A DNA stretch of 64,000 nt from a virus. The stretch lies in IMG/VR virus record IMGVR_UViG_3300032093_000099, positions 1 to 64,000 of that record; one strand, 5' to 3'. Below, piece after piece: positions 39,301 to 47,999 of the stretch. The stretch's first letter is position 1; every line of letters starts with the position of its first letter. The position numbers and the translations under genes are program-made. Below the pieces are notes generated by a model. The model searched no databases and was not told the origin of the DNA. It saw only the letters and a list, made by a program, of their open reading frames with translations.

Positions 39301-41961
39301 GAACAAAGACTTAGCACAAGAGACATTCTCAACAACATAAAAGTTATCATCAAGAAAGACGGCAGTGTAGGATTTGGAAATGCTGCTGGATATGATGACG
39401 ATGCGTATTCATCACAAGAAAGAAACATAAACACCGGATATCTAAACTATGTCCCAGGTAGGTCAGTCGCAAACGGTTTAACCGCGGTACCTTCAACAGC
39501 AGGTGCTTCAGCCGGTCATAACATCAGCTACTACTCTAACACTGGTGCTTACGGTCTGGTCTTATACACGGGAGTATCTGGTACATTCACTGAAACAGCT
39601 TCTTCGAGTAGCGCATCGAGAATCAATTCAAATGCGACTACTGCTGACACATTTAGAGCTGAGTTTGCAGCAGAAAAACTTCACGGTCGTCCTGGTAGAA
39701 CTATTCAGAACGGCGGTTGGGGATATCCTTACAACGGAAGTGCCATTGGTATCACAGGGCAATCTTCTGTTACCAAATACGTCGTACTTCAGAATCCTGC
39801 AAACGATACATACTTAAGCAGCTTCAACTTTACAACCGATATTGAAGGAAGAATAACATCAGCAGCGGTTAAATTCGTAGCAAGTCCTATCGGTACAACC
39901 GCCGGACTTATAGGAACGGATTTGATTAAAGATATCATATTCCCACACCCAACAGAATTTGAGACAGGCGCTCCTCTTGCTTCTTCTCTCTCATTCTCGT
40001 ATAACACGCCTGTAGGAGCCGCGGCTGCTGCTTGGGGTGGTACTGGAACTTGGGACGGTGTTCAACTAACAGTAACTCTAAACTTTGAAGCTGACCCGCT
40101 GATATTAGGCAACGTACGCCTAAACAACTTTGTTGCCGGTGAAGGTCTTGGTCTTTCTGGAATGAATGCTAACTCAGCGGACTCACAGACAGTCAAAGCA
40201 GCCCGCCAACAATCTCCTAAGCTCGTATTCACATTCTTGGAAGGCGATTCTACCAAAATACCCGGAGATACTTCAGCAACTCGTCCTATCACTAACACCT
40301 CCGCATACAGAAAAGTCAACACCGTTCTTGCTTCTGCGCAGAATGAATCTGCTCTTCGTGAGTATTGGATTCCTAAAGCGGACAACACCGGAGGCACGTT
40401 CATGGTCTTCACTGACCACTATGGACAAAAAGAAAAAGACAGCGGGTTCGATACATCAACGATTGATGTTGATAACTTTGTTCTTGATGAAGTGGTTACA
40501 CTAGAATTTATATACGGCTACACTGGAGTTTCTGCTGTACAAACCGGTGTTCGTGGAATTACCGGAGCAACATCAAACGCGTTAGGAGCGCAAGGAGGAC
40601 AAGCAGTAGTAGGAGGGGGAACGGGTTACTGGCCCGCGCACGTTCTCTATCGCAATCGCGTAACTACCGACAACTACTGGCCTTCGTTTGGCTACACGGG
40701 TACTAATGATGACCCTCTATTCTCTGACACAGAATACGCTAAGTTGTACGCCGTAGGACCGGTGGCAACCGGTGACATGTCATGGACTTCATCTGGCCCA
40801 ATACCGACTGACGGTGCTACCGCTTCAACGATGTTAAGAAACATCGATAAATTCTACAGCATATACCAAGGTTCAACAATCAACTACGACGGCGGCTTTG
40901 GTGATCCAAACTTCCAAAGCAAGGCTTCTGAAGTTAGGTTTAAGCGTATCAATAGTGAATTCGCATTGATCGACTTTAACATAACAATAGCAGTAAGAAA
41001 CCCAAATCTACAAAACGGAATTGCACCCGGAGACGTAGGAAACTCAGCTGTTACAGAAAACCAATCAGAATTGATTGACCGCGGGTCTCCAAGATGGACA
41101 CAGTTTATACGAATGAAGTACTTTCCGTCGGCAAACGATCCTACCAATAGAACAAGAAATCAGTTCTTGTATGATTTGTTCGGCAACGGACTAGCGTTTA
41201 GCAACTGGAGCTCTTATAAGAACTGGTACCCAGGGTGGGCTGTAGTAGGAGATGACAATTCGACAGGATCCTATCAAATGACAAGGACCGGAGATTCTTA
41301 TTACATGTCAAATAATGGACAATCAGGATCCCTCGCCCAGAATTATTTCAATAGGTGGAACGGAAATCTTATCAACTACGGTATGGGTTGGAACTACAGA
41401 ACTGACGTGTGTCCTACCGTTTATTACTTACCGCAGGCTTCAGCATACCAAACAGGCGGTTCACCCGAAGTATTTACCTGGTCAATGGTAGGCCCGAATT
41501 CCAAAGACAAATTCGTGTGGTCGCAATCGATTAAGTTGGTTAACGATGTAACATGCCTTCCTTCAGCAGATGACCACCGACAAGCGTTCTTCCAAACATA
41601 TCTAGGAGCCACTTTCCAATTGATGGGCAACCGCGCATTTAGTAGAAATCGTTCATGTTCTTGGAGAATCATACCTCAATTTGGCAACTATTCCAACGAT
41701 TTGACCCCAGGAGAAATTGCTTCATCAGGATCAATAAACAGAAACTCTTTCCTAATTGAGGTAATGTTTGATGATCCGATCATGCACCATGACACGCCTT
41801 TAAGACAAGCAATGTTCAACAGCTCCGTTGCAAATTCAACGACAGGAACTGGGACTTTCTACAAATATCTGACAGTCAGTGGGCAATCAATCGTAAGGTA
41901 TTCAAACGATTATACTTATTCTTGGAGTACAGCTCCTGGACCAGGACCGGAAGGAGGATAA
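36301..41961 (+). CDS. Tail-fibre/adhesin-like protein with collagen-like segment
   Basis: An 1886-residue protein. The N-terminus ('LQNLLESDSLSTIIAKLNNN' then 'FQVISLSGGG') is a variant of the S-D-x-[IL]-x-x-x-N-x-N-F fibre pattern of the 22105 gene. Residues about 31-62 are a collagen-like G-x-y run ('GDQGIPGLPGRIGATGPSG'), a triple-helix-forming stalk common in phage fibres. The rest is Gly/Ser/Thr/Tyr-rich with many short β units. The C-terminal 350 residues are Trp- and Asn-rich and may form the receptor-binding tip. No intramolecular chaperone motif is recognised. Confidence 0.65.
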   Translation: MLTLQNLLESDSLSTIIAKLNNNFQVISLSGGGPQGIRGDQGIPGLPGRIGATGPSGAVGPTGLSAYMIPFATGTSGTTGPSTIAGPWPVASLGYLESTIGTGTTGDIYIDHFNRGYWMYLSAADGTGQYSDVGPSYPPTGTGYFGGAGWYFYPQQEEQNLTDVWTYDYSTYLTSPPYETGPFDESSSPLKIPNARFNSKYGTIWVSAGNSGSTGSKEYETSSIESWGQDYGNPALPYPQPGRWNAGVDRLMFKFSLDSLPYHSIVNARGVTGLNTQANTENTSYPEVGIIPIAGDGYWVKPIYDTPLDDYTPLFFWSELRPTSGVGDERYSTLGLYQYTATLATPYGGGAGVTAGSTAGSIFPLDTKSLFVLSTRLAPTPEDYDQMAGGAGITNQRTINLAELVLDVKSLTTSNQVVCALPQDLVLSSDYVNTGDNTYREASGSYPNRVFQGFISAANGKNVGGNITLANYLDFGAGVGTEGTFPDMPLNGNQTRRSWYGSGFRFDDVSTWSQNSSDPLSEGYARLAGMTERGKKTWNTSNDDTYFLSELILYASQFKIDGAVAGTGHNISSQDLNSATNQQRSLPVLYVSPFRNIGIGTFTQDDTGVWEPLAKLHSHVNPKGLTASINDPSNIWFSLGASLTDPLNVNNEVSKAALFSSSTTGTNNQGFIDIYLGRVVEPTYESANPYSSGSTPVSSPTSEMHIAFRREGWYNSNLDSLRIGVSPATGTNIGSGLTAYRNEFQLALHPLNNEANDSSNTGTAITGFGVHNLWPRTRFHAFGKNKYNEADRGETDNDTIYPGFAYAAQGSIGSSYPYYQASYRSNTQVITDFIGDSYLYPAGILEYAYTSLGGSPTAGVGTASLGLYSTNSANYPTREKISPTRHIIPYGNTGSNGALYAAYYSDDLTGITASTGAFNGAHRHGGTGAAAFKPVHYQGFNLFRDLMNKGDDKDSTTTWIAGTDGGRENGGSAILTNAEGDFAISSIKSGRSGGDSYAYWEQRLSTRDILNNIKVIIKKDGSVGFGNAAGYDDDAYSSQERNINTGYLNYVPGRSVANGLTAVPSTAGASAGHNISYYSNTGAYGLVLYTGVSGTFTETASSSSASRINSNATTADTFRAEFAAEKLHGRPGRTIQNGGWGYPYNGSAIGITGQSSVTKYVVLQNPANDTYLSSFNFTTDIEGRITSAAVKFVASPIGTTAGLIGTDLIKDIIFPHPTEFETGAPLASSLSFSYNTPVGAAAAAWGGTGTWDGVQLTVTLNFEADPLILGNVRLNNFVAGEGLGLSGMNANSADSQTVKAARQQSPKLVFTFLEGDSTKIPGDTSATRPITNTSAYRKVNTVLASAQNESALREYWIPKADNTGGTFMVFTDHYGQKEKDSGFDTSTIDVDNFVLDEVVTLEFIYGYTGVSAVQTGVRGITGATSNALGAQGGQAVVGGGTGYWPAHVLYRNRVTTDNYWPSFGYTGTNDDPLFSDTEYAKLYAVGPVATGDMSWTSSGPIPTDGATASTMLRNIDKFYSIYQGSTINYDGGFGDPNFQSKASEVRFKRINSEFALIDFNITIAVRNPNLQNGIAPGDVGNSAVTENQSELIDRGSPRWTQFIRMKYFPSANDPTNRTRNQFLYDLFGNGLAFSNWSSYKNWYPGWAVVGDDNSTGSYQMTRTGDSYYMSNNGQSGSLAQNYFNRWNGNLINYGMGWNYRTDVCPTVYYLPQASAYQTGGSPEVFTWSMVGPNSKDKFVWSQSIKLVNDVTCLPSADDHRQAFFQTYLGATFQLMGNRAFSRNRSCSWRIIPQFGNYSNDLTPGEIASSGSINRNSFLIEVMFDDPIMHHDTPLRQAMFNSSVANSTTGTGTFYKYLTVSGQSIVRYSNDYTYSWSTAPGPGPEGG

Positions 41962-41974
41962 AAATAATCAAACT

Positions 41975-42391
41975 ATGAAAGACATCAAGAACATACTAAT
42001 CGTAGTACTCCTGGCCGGATGTATGATATTCGGCTACATGTGGTTCTTTAGGAACGACAGCGGGTACAAGCAAAAGATCAAAGATCTAGAGAAAGAAAAG
42101 AAAGAGCTGATCGTTGCCAGAGAAAAACTGGAGAAAGACGTAACCGTTCTTGAAAAGAACTTTCAAGATCTCAAAAAGAGAGAAGATGCTTTGGTCGCTG
42201 ACATATCAAGAAGAGACGCAGAAATTCGTCGCCGCAAAGAAGAAGCGGCAAGATCAAAAGCAGAACTCGACAATATGAAAAAGGGTCTTAAAGAAACACA
42301 GGACAAGATCGTTGAGCTTAAGAAGAACCCGCCCAATCGCACGGGTGATGACCTACTCAATTCTTTGAAAATGAAAACGCAAAAGTTATGA
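41975..42391 (+). CDS. Membrane-anchored coiled-coil protein (i-spanin-like)
   Basis: A 138-residue protein with a single N-terminal membrane helix (about 7-25, 'ILIVVLLAGCMIFGYMWFF') and a long Lys/Glu/Arg-rich coiled coil (about 33-118). This N-in anchor plus periplasmic coiled coil is the layout of an inner-membrane spanin (Rz), which with a partner disrupts the outer membrane at lysis. Its stop overlaps the next ATG (ATGA), as spanin pairs often do. It could instead be a structural coiled-coil protein, since no endolysin gene is adjacent. Confidence 0.5.
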   Translation: MKDIKNILIVVLLAGCMIFGYMWFFRNDSGYKQKIKDLEKEKKELIVAREKLEKDVTVLEKNFQDLKKREDALVADISRRDAEIRRRKEEAARSKAELDNMKKGLKETQDKIVELKKNPPNRTGDDLLNSLKMKTQKL

Positions 42392-42879
42392 AAAAATTAT
42401 TGATCACTTTGCTCTTTCTGCTGAGCATGAACGTTTATGCTCAAGTGGAATATCCTCGATATGAAAAAGATTCATCAGGTCAGACCATCGTTCTGCTTAC
42501 GCTGGAACAAGCACAAGCTCTTGACAACTCAACCGACTTGCTGGCTCTTTTCGAGAAACTCAACAGTCAGATCACAAACTACGACAGCGTTTGCATCAAG
42601 GTGGTTGCCGACAAAGACAAAGTGATATCAGAGCAGACTGTGCAGATCAGCAAGCTCAAGGAGAATCTTAAGATCAAAGACCAACAGATCGCCAACTTAC
42701 AAGCAACAATCACTAAGAAAGATGAAGTCATAGAGAATCTTAAGAAAGAAGTCAAGAACGGTGAAGAAACTGTCGCAGCCAACAAATCAGAGATCAAAAG
42801 ACTCAAAGGCAAGATGGTCTTGGGTGGATCGTTGGGCGGAATTGCCATCGTAGGACTGATACTAGGAATCTTACTATAA
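42388..42879 (+). CDS. Exported coiled-coil protein with C-terminal membrane helix (possible spanin partner)
   Basis: A 163-residue protein with a clear signal peptide (about 1-19, KKLLITLLFLLSMNVYA, then Q). A charged region and a long coiled coil (about 50-140) follow, and the end is very hydrophobic ('GGIAIVGLILGILL'). It lacks a lipobox, so it is not a classical outer-membrane spanin lipoprotein. A signal peptide plus C-terminal anchor would leave the coiled coil in the periplasm facing that of the preceding protein. The 4-base overlap with that gene argues for a two-component device. Lysis is the leading guess. Confidence 0.5.
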   Translation: MKKLLITLLFLLSMNVYAQVEYPRYEKDSSGQTIVLLTLEQAQALDNSTDLLALFEKLNSQITNYDSVCIKVVADKDKVISEQTVQISKLKENLKIKDQQIANLQATITKKDEVIENLKKEVKNGEETVAANKSEIKRLKGKMVLGGSLGGIAIVGLILGILL

Positions 42880-42893
42880 AATAAAAAAGTCAA

Positions 42894-45068
42894 ATGCCAG
42901 CTACTTCGCAGTACATACAGATAACCGACTATGCCCTGGTCGAGTACATCTATACGGATGAAACGATCACCACGACCCAGGCAAGATGTCTTAGACTGCA
43001 GAATAAGTACACCAACACTTATCAGTTCTTGAACAACGCGCAAGCGTTCAAAAGAACAGCCAACATTCTTGACAATTCTGCCAGCAGACTGGGAACAGAC
43101 GCAAAGGTCTGGGCGTACCACGATATTGATTCACCGGTGCCCATCATACAGCAGGACAACAACTTTGTCTTGACCGATGTTACCGCTAACCTCCTATCAA
43201 ACCAGAATTACGACACTGTCCGAGTTCACTTCTTGGCGGGCTACACATTTCCTGGCCTCGACGGAGTAATTACCGAGATACAGTTCAACGAATGGACCGC
43301 GACGGGTCTTAACCCACGCCCTTTCACAGCAGCTGCCAATGTATACCTTAAGAGTGAGCCCAACGTAACTTTCTCGACGAATCCGATATTCATTGCCGAT
43401 CGCTACTTTGATCGCTACATCGAGTTTAAGATTCCTTCGCTCTATAGCGTAAACCTTGACTTCTGGACTTCACCGACTGCTACGAATACGATCGGCTACC
43501 AATATACATTCGGAAATGTTGGTTTCTTACAAGGATCACAGATCAGCATCAACCTTTACGAGATCAACTCGATAACCGAATCAAACGGGAATCGTTACCT
43601 CAATACCGGCACTACTTGGAATTCTTCTGTTAACCAACAAGATGAATACTCTTTCGTGGGTGCGGTCGTCAAGGAAAACTCTGAATACGACTTCATAGAA
43701 TACTATCCTACTTTCCAAGGAGGCTACATTGAAGACTACATAAACTTGCTCAACGAAACGGGTCAGTGGGTCGTCATCAATCAATTGACCGTTTACGAAC
43801 AAGTAGGAACCAACTTCATCAAGACGTCTGATGTCACGATCCTTCAAGAAGAAAATTTCGACCAGCCTTCGGTTTATCGTCCAGTTCTTAGAAACGCGGC
43901 AGCAGTCTATTCCTATTCGATAGAGTACATAATGCGCCTGGTAAACAAGGTAAGCAACAAAGAAATTGTTCGCAGGTCGACTTTCTCATCAACAGACGTC
44001 AAGAAGTACGGCTATCAGTTGGAGAGAATCAATGCTCTCGAAGGATTCCGTCCTATCAAAGTTTACAACAAGATCGTCAAGACCGATGAATCACCAGCGC
44101 CCAGTGTTTCTTTTGGGACTCCTAGAATTGTAACGCAGGTAAGATACGTAAACAACTACTTTGACGTAAACTACATTTCGGTGGATTCCACCACAGAAAT
44201 CGACTCTACCGAGATCGGACAGATAGTCTATCCTCAAGGCACGAACGTTTTCTACATGAACCCGTTCGACAACTTTGTCAAGTTTAAGATCTTTACCAAA
44301 TCAAAAGATAAGAAACAGAATGTAACTCTGGATCTTGCGTCAAACGGCATGGACATCAAACTCAGCTTTGTGTTTGACGATAAGTCACAGATATTCTTGG
44401 ATCCTGTCCAAGACATCACAGTGGCAAACCCAGGATCTGGCGAGATATTGTTTAAAGTCGATAGCGAGACAGCAGTCAAATTGCTAGGCGGAAGCGCCAG
44501 AAGTTACTTCTTGGTAAACAAAACAGCAGAAGGAAACGATGTACTAATGTACACTGGCAAATTCGAGAGTGTAGAACTGAGAAAATCTTCGGAGACTGCT
44601 GTACAACAAAACCAATTGATTGTTTCGCAACTCGAAAGCAAGATAAACGATCTTAAGAAAATTCAAGAAAATCTTACGGTCTCTATCACAGCGCCAGAGA
44701 CAGCTGCTGGTGTGACTGGCGCAACCGGCGCAACTGGTGCAACAGGAGGCTCTCCTGCGACAAATGTTGCCGAAGAACAAGCAGCCATCAATGCAGCCAG
44801 CACAGCGGAAGGCATCGTCACCGTCACAACAGAATCCGCGGGCATCAGTGAAGCAATCACCGAGGCTGCTGGATCAACCAAACCGGTGAAGATCAACATT
44901 CCAGAAGTTCCTGGTGTAACATCTTCTTTGGAGTCAGTAAACTGGTCCAAAGTTCTTCCTAAAGTAGAGAATCCTTCAGGGGGTCCTATATCTGTGAAGG
45001 TTAGAAAACCCAACGATGCGACAGGCATGAACCCCGACGGCAGTCCAAACTTTGACACAATGCAATGA
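42894..45068 (+). CDS. Virion structural protein with coiled coil and GAT repeats
   Basis: A 724-residue protein. About 560 residues are β-rich ('YDTVRVHFLAGYTFPGLDG' and similar), followed by a coiled coil at about 565-598 ('QLIVSQLESKINDLKKIQEN'). A short collagen-like run at about 606-617 (GVTGATGATGATGG) and an Ala/Glu/Thr-rich tail follow. It may be a fibre or a tail-associated protein. Its stop overlaps the next gene's ATG by 4 bases, so it is translated with the small structural protein downstream. Confidence 0.5.
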   Translation: MPATSQYIQITDYALVEYIYTDETITTTQARCLRLQNKYTNTYQFLNNAQAFKRTANILDNSASRLGTDAKVWAYHDIDSPVPIIQQDNNFVLTDVTANLLSNQNYDTVRVHFLAGYTFPGLDGVITEIQFNEWTATGLNPRPFTAAANVYLKSEPNVTFSTNPIFIADRYFDRYIEFKIPSLYSVNLDFWTSPTATNTIGYQYTFGNVGFLQGSQISINLYEINSITESNGNRYLNTGTTWNSSVNQQDEYSFVGAVVKENSEYDFIEYYPTFQGGYIEDYINLLNETGQWVVINQLTVYEQVGTNFIKTSDVTILQEENFDQPSVYRPVLRNAAAVYSYSIEYIMRLVNKVSNKEIVRRSTFSSTDVKKYGYQLERINALEGFRPIKVYNKIVKTDESPAPSVSFGTPRIVTQVRYVNNYFDVNYISVDSTTEIDSTEIGQIVYPQGTNVFYMNPFDNFVKFKIFTKSKDKKQNVTLDLASNGMDIKLSFVFDDKSQIFLDPVQDITVANPGSGEILFKVDSETAVKLLGGSARSYFLVNKTAEGNDVLMYTGKFESVELRKSSETAVQQNQLIVSQLESKINDLKKIQENLTVSITAPETAAGVTGATGATGATGGSPATNVAEEQAAINAASTAEGIVTVTTESAGISEAITEAAGSTKPVKINIPEVPGVTSSLESVNWSKVLPKVENPSGGPISVKVRKPNDATGMNPDGSPNFDTMQ

Positions 45069-45610
45069 TTCTAAATAGCAGAAACAACAACTTCATAGTC
45101 AGGTTCCAGAAGAACTTCTTCTACCCTGAGTTGGTCGCAAAATACGAGACTTACATAAAGAGGCTGCCGATTCCTTACGAAAATCTGCAGGACTATATGA
45201 CGGCCGGAATACAAGCGATATCTTTTCCGTCTCTGAATGCAGAGACCGTGGAACAGACTCTGTACGAAGATCCTATCAAAGCAAAAGGTGGTCTTAGACC
45301 TATCTATTGGTTGGACCGCAACTTCACGATAACTTTTAAGTCTTATGAGGGATATATAAACTACTGGGTAATGTTCGACCTGTTCTTTGACTATTACAAC
45401 TTAGACCAAAAGAACAAGTACCTGGGAGACGTTACGATAACGTTCTTGGACCAAACGGGATTTGAATTTATAGCCGTAGAGCTTCAACAGGTAACATACA
45501 CAGGCCTGTCAGAACTCGAGCTGAACTATTCATCGAACACCGCAGAGTTCAAAAACTTTACCGCAAACTTTGGCTACAACTACATAAACATAAAGAAACG
45601 ACTTGGCTAA
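45065..45610 (+). CDS. Small tail-associated structural protein (tube-like?)
   Basis: A 181-residue β-rich protein. The central part has alternating strands ('GGLRPIYWLDRNFTITFKS', 'YLGDVTITFLDQTGFEF', 'LSELELNYSSNTAEF') that fit a single-domain β-barrel like tail-tube or tube-initiator proteins (gp19/gp54 fold). The size is also close to gp19 (163 aa). This is a structural impression only. It overlaps the preceding virion protein by 4 bases and lies just before a short gene with a CTS-like N-terminus. Confidence 0.45.
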   Translation: MILNSRNNNFIVRFQKNFFYPELVAKYETYIKRLPIPYENLQDYMTAGIQAISFPSLNAETVEQTLYEDPIKAKGGLRPIYWLDRNFTITFKSYEGYINYWVMFDLFFDYYNLDQKNKYLGDVTITFLDQTGFEFIAVELQQVTYTGLSELELNYSSNTAEFKNFTANFGYNYINIKKRLG

Positions 45611-45611
45611 C

Positions 45612-45938
45612 ATGAAATCATTCAAAGAGTTTAGAAACCCACCTAAAATGGAAAAGCTCGAAGTATATGAGCTTGATGAGGAACAACTCAAAGAAGTCGA
45701 TGCGCTAGAAAGTAAACTTTACGCAATCGTAGAAAAAGAAGGGATTGCTGGTTTAGAAAAAGCAATCAACGAAGGATTCTTTGGAGCAGCCTTGGGTTTC
45801 TTAATTGGTCCTTCTATAGGAAAAGTAATCGCAAGAGCCCTTGGTGTGGAGAAAGGCATCTTGTATGATATGTTCACTTCACGTCTGGTGTCGGCTGCCT
45901 TGGGCAACGCAATCCAGAACAATCCCGGAAAGAAATAA
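45612..45938 (+). CDS. Small protein with CTS-like N-terminus and glycine-rich hydrophobic segment
   Basis: A 108-residue protein from ATG 45612 (MKSFKEFRNPPKMEK). An in-frame TTG at 45603 would overlap the upstream gene and is less likely. The start resembles the capsid-targeting tag of the cargo island. Residues about 20-55 are acidic and helical. 'LEKAINEGFFGAALGFLIGP' then places an I-N-E|G candidate cleavage site directly before a Gly-rich hydrophobic helix. Cleavage would release a membrane-active-looking C-terminal peptide of about 50 residues. A prohead core protein or internal peptide is plausible; direct evidence is lacking. Confidence 0.5.
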   Translation: MKSFKEFRNPPKMEKLEVYELDEEQLKEVDALESKLYAIVEKEGIAGLEKAINEGFFGAALGFLIGPSIGKVIARALGVEKGILYDMFTSRLVSAALGNAIQNNPGKK

Positions 45939-46571
45939 ATGATATTAGGAATAGACTTTTCAATTAAGTCTGCCGCTGCCACCCTAAAGTCAGGTGACGC
46001 TTACACTTTTTATTCTTACGCAAGAAAAGGCGTAGTCAAAGAAGACACAAAGATTGCGTTCGCAGCAGCGGGAGTTCAAATCTTCGAATCTGAAGAAGAG
46101 CCATCACCCGCCAAGAAAGCATCGATAGCAGAAAGAGAAAGAGCATCTGTCAAAGACGCACTTAAGCTCATACCCAAGATCACAGAATGTTTCACTGACT
46201 TACCTATAGACCGTTGGGCGATTGAAGGTTTTTCTTTTGCATCTACAGGAAATCGCCTGGCACAGATTAGCGGATACCAATGGGTGCTAAGATGGGAGTT
46301 AATCAGGGGAGGTCTTAACATCGATTCATTTTACATTTACTCTCCCATGACCGTTAAAGCAACGGCAGGAAAAGGCAATTTTAAGAAAGAACAGATGATC
46401 GAAGCATTCATGCAGTCAGACGATCCGATTCTTCAGAACTGCGGTCTCTACAAAGCCCTCAACACAGACCCTACTTTATTCCAGACCAAAAGAGGTGTTT
46501 GGCTTAAACCACTCGATGACGTGGTGGATTCTTATTGGATCATGAAGACCGTTGAGGCTCAGATCACATAG
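45939..46571 (+). CDS. RuvC-like Holliday-junction resolvase
   Basis: A 210-residue RNase H-fold nuclease of the RuvC type. The expected acidic residues are in place: Asp6 in 'MILGIDFS', Glu96 in 'RWAIEGFSF' and the C-terminal cluster Asp193/Asp194/Asp197 in 'PLDDVVDSYWI'. 'TVKATAGKGNFKKEQM' (138-153) corresponds to the Lys-rich DNA-binding loop of RuvC. It would cut branched recombination or replication intermediates, the role endonuclease VII has in T4. It opens the replication module and follows the small CTS-like gene with no spacer. Confidence 0.8.
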   Translation: MILGIDFSIKSAAATLKSGDAYTFYSYARKGVVKEDTKIAFAAAGVQIFESEEEPSPAKKASIAERERASVKDALKLIPKITECFTDLPIDRWAIEGFSFASTGNRLAQISGYQWVLRWELIRGGLNIDSFYIYSPMTVKATAGKGNFKKEQMIEAFMQSDDPILQNCGLYKALNTDPTLFQTKRGVWLKPLDDVVDSYWIMKTVEAQIT

Positions 46572-46577
46572 GAATAG

Positions 46578-46603
46578 GGCTCATTGTTCCACGAAAATGA
46601 GCC
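46578..46603 (+). terminator. Intergenic hairpin, possible terminator or processing site
   Basis: Perfect 8-bp stem GGCTCATT / AATGAGCC with a 10-base loop, starting 7 bases after the RuvC-like stop. There is no downstream T-run, so it is not a standard intrinsic terminator. It may block 3' decay or mark a processing site. It separates the RuvC-like gene from the next unit. Confidence 0.35.
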
Positions 46604-46690
46604 TATAAGAACTATCGAATGATCCGAGTATAAAATAAGTGGTATCTATATACATAAATTGATATTCATTCTAAGGACATCTAAATAATC

Positions 46691-46969
46691 ATGGAAAACA
46701 ATAGCAAATTACTACCAGAAGAAATCGAACATATGAACAATTTGGTAGAGAAGTACAGAACAGTGTACACACAAGCAGTTCGTCTGGGAAAACAGATCGA
46801 AGACCTTCAAGGCGAGATGTTGAAAGTGACGGCAATCATGAACAACATTTCCAATCAAGAAAACGACTTTTACAAAGAGGTCGGCGACAGGTTGGACTTA
46901 CCCGTTGAAGAAGCAAGAAAGCTGATTCTCGAAGAAATTCAAAACAATATGAACCAAATGCAAAACTAA
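46691..46969 (+). CDS. Small coiled-coil protein, hypothetical
   Basis: A 92-residue, strongly helical protein. Heptads run through 'MNNLVEKYRTVYTQAVRLGK' and 'QIEDLQGEMLKVTAIMNNIS', followed by a second helix and an Asn/Gln-rich end. It has no membrane segment. The gene stands alone, with gaps of 119 and 79 bases on its two sides. A weak TATA-like stretch (TATCTATATACATAAA, about 46643-46658) lies upstream. No function is recognised; its position before the SSB gene suggests a replication accessory or regulator. Confidence 0.5.
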   Translation: MENNSKLLPEEIEHMNNLVEKYRTVYTQAVRLGKQIEDLQGEMLKVTAIMNNISNQENDFYKEVGDRLDLPVEEARKLILEEIQNNMNQMQN

Positions 46970-47048
46970 TTTATCCTATGTGAATATATAAATCGATTCT
47001 TAAAGGCGCCTAAAGAACTCAAAAACAACTAAACAAATCTAAAGTAAA
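46970..47048 (+). promoter_or_regulatory. A-rich leader of the SSB gene
   Basis: Seventy-nine bases with a TATA-like GAATATATAAAT (46982-46993), a GGCGCC palindrome (47007-47012) and a final 30 bases almost free of G. In T4, gene 32 mRNA is autoregulated by gp32 binding an unstructured A/U-rich leader beside a structured element. A similar arrangement is possible here by analogy only. Confidence 0.3.
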
Positions 47049-47999
47049 ATGGAAAATCTAAACGACATCTTCAACCTCTCGCTCGATGATTTCAAAGAGC
47101 CCGAACGCAAACAATCACTGATCTTCAAACCTGATTCCAAATCAGGAAAAGAAGGAGTCTACAAAGCAGTAGTACGCTTTCTTCCTTGGCATCAAGACGT
47201 CAAGAAATCGGTGATGAAAAAGTGGTCTTGCTGGTTAACTGACCCAGCCACTAACGAATCAAAAATGGTCGACTGCCCTTCTACTGTCGGCAAAAAATCA
47301 GTCTTACAAGATCTTTTCTGGAAGTTTAAGAAATCTGACTCAGTTGCTGAGCAAAGATTGGCTGACAACTTTTCTCGTCGCCAGCGTTTTGCATCTTTGG
47401 TGCAGATCGTTAAAGACGACAACAATCCTGAAATGGTAGGGAAAATCATGGTATGGCCTTACGGTGTAAAAATCTTCAACAAGCTTCAAGCTGAGATGAA
47501 ACCCGAGTTTGGCAAACCACACATTCCTTTTGATCTGTTCGAAGGTAAACCGTTTTTGGTACACATCACGCAAGTAGCCGGTTACAACAATTACGATAAC
47601 TGCCGCTTCTTGGATGAGAAAATGCCTGTCATAATCGACGGCGAAAAGATGGAAAAGACTCAAGAATCTTTGGCTAAGATCAAAGCTTACTTGGAAACTT
47701 CTCCGGATCTTAATGCTTATGATTTCCAAGAATGGGATCAGGCTACCGAAGACTTTGTCAACAATGTTATTCGTAACACTGTCCCAGGCGGTAGAATGAT
47801 TGAATCTGTCGAAACGAGCAATCGTAAATCAACTTCGTCTGCTCCAGTGGTAGAGGATGAATTCGTTCTTCCTTCTGCGCCTAAGAAAGCAGCCGCTCCT
47901 GCGCCAGCCCCTGAAGTTAAGACTTCGGAATCTGCGCTCGACAACTTAGATGATTTCGATTCTAACTCTTTCGACGATGAACTCTACTCATCACTCTAA
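47049..47999 (+). CDS. 32: Single-stranded DNA-binding protein (gp32-like)
   Basis: A 316-residue gp32-type SSB (T4: 301 aa). The short acidic/hydrophobic N-terminus corresponds to the cooperativity arm. The core has the aromatic/basic pattern expected ('YKAVVRFLPWHQDVKKSVMK') and a Cys-containing loop ('WSCWLTDP' and 'MVDCPSTVGKKSVLQDLFWK') at the position of the T4 zinc module, though with fewer Cys. The C-terminal 60 residues are a Pro/Ala linker ending in an acidic tip ('LDNLDDFDSNSFDDELYSSL') that would recruit replication partners. The adjacent primase and recombination genes support the call. Confidence 0.8.
   Translation: MENLNDIFNLSLDDFKEPERKQSLIFKPDSKSGKEGVYKAVVRFLPWHQDVKKSVMKKWSCWLTDPATNESKMVDCPSTVGKKSVLQDLFWKFKKSDSVAEQRLADNFSRRQRFASLVQIVKDDNNPEMVGKIMVWPYGVKIFNKLQAEMKPEFGKPHIPFDLFEGKPFLVHITQVAGYNNYDNCRFLDEKMPVIIDGEKMEKTQESLAKIKAYLETSPDLNAYDFQEWDQATEDFVNNVIRNTVPGGRMIESVETSNRKSTSSAPVVEDEFVLPSAPKKAAAPAPAPEVKTSESALDNLDDFDSNSFDDELYSSL

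Noticed and set aside
45603-45611. TTG start for the small CTS-like gene
   Set aside because: ATG 45612 follows directly and gives MKSFKEF, which fits the tag pattern.
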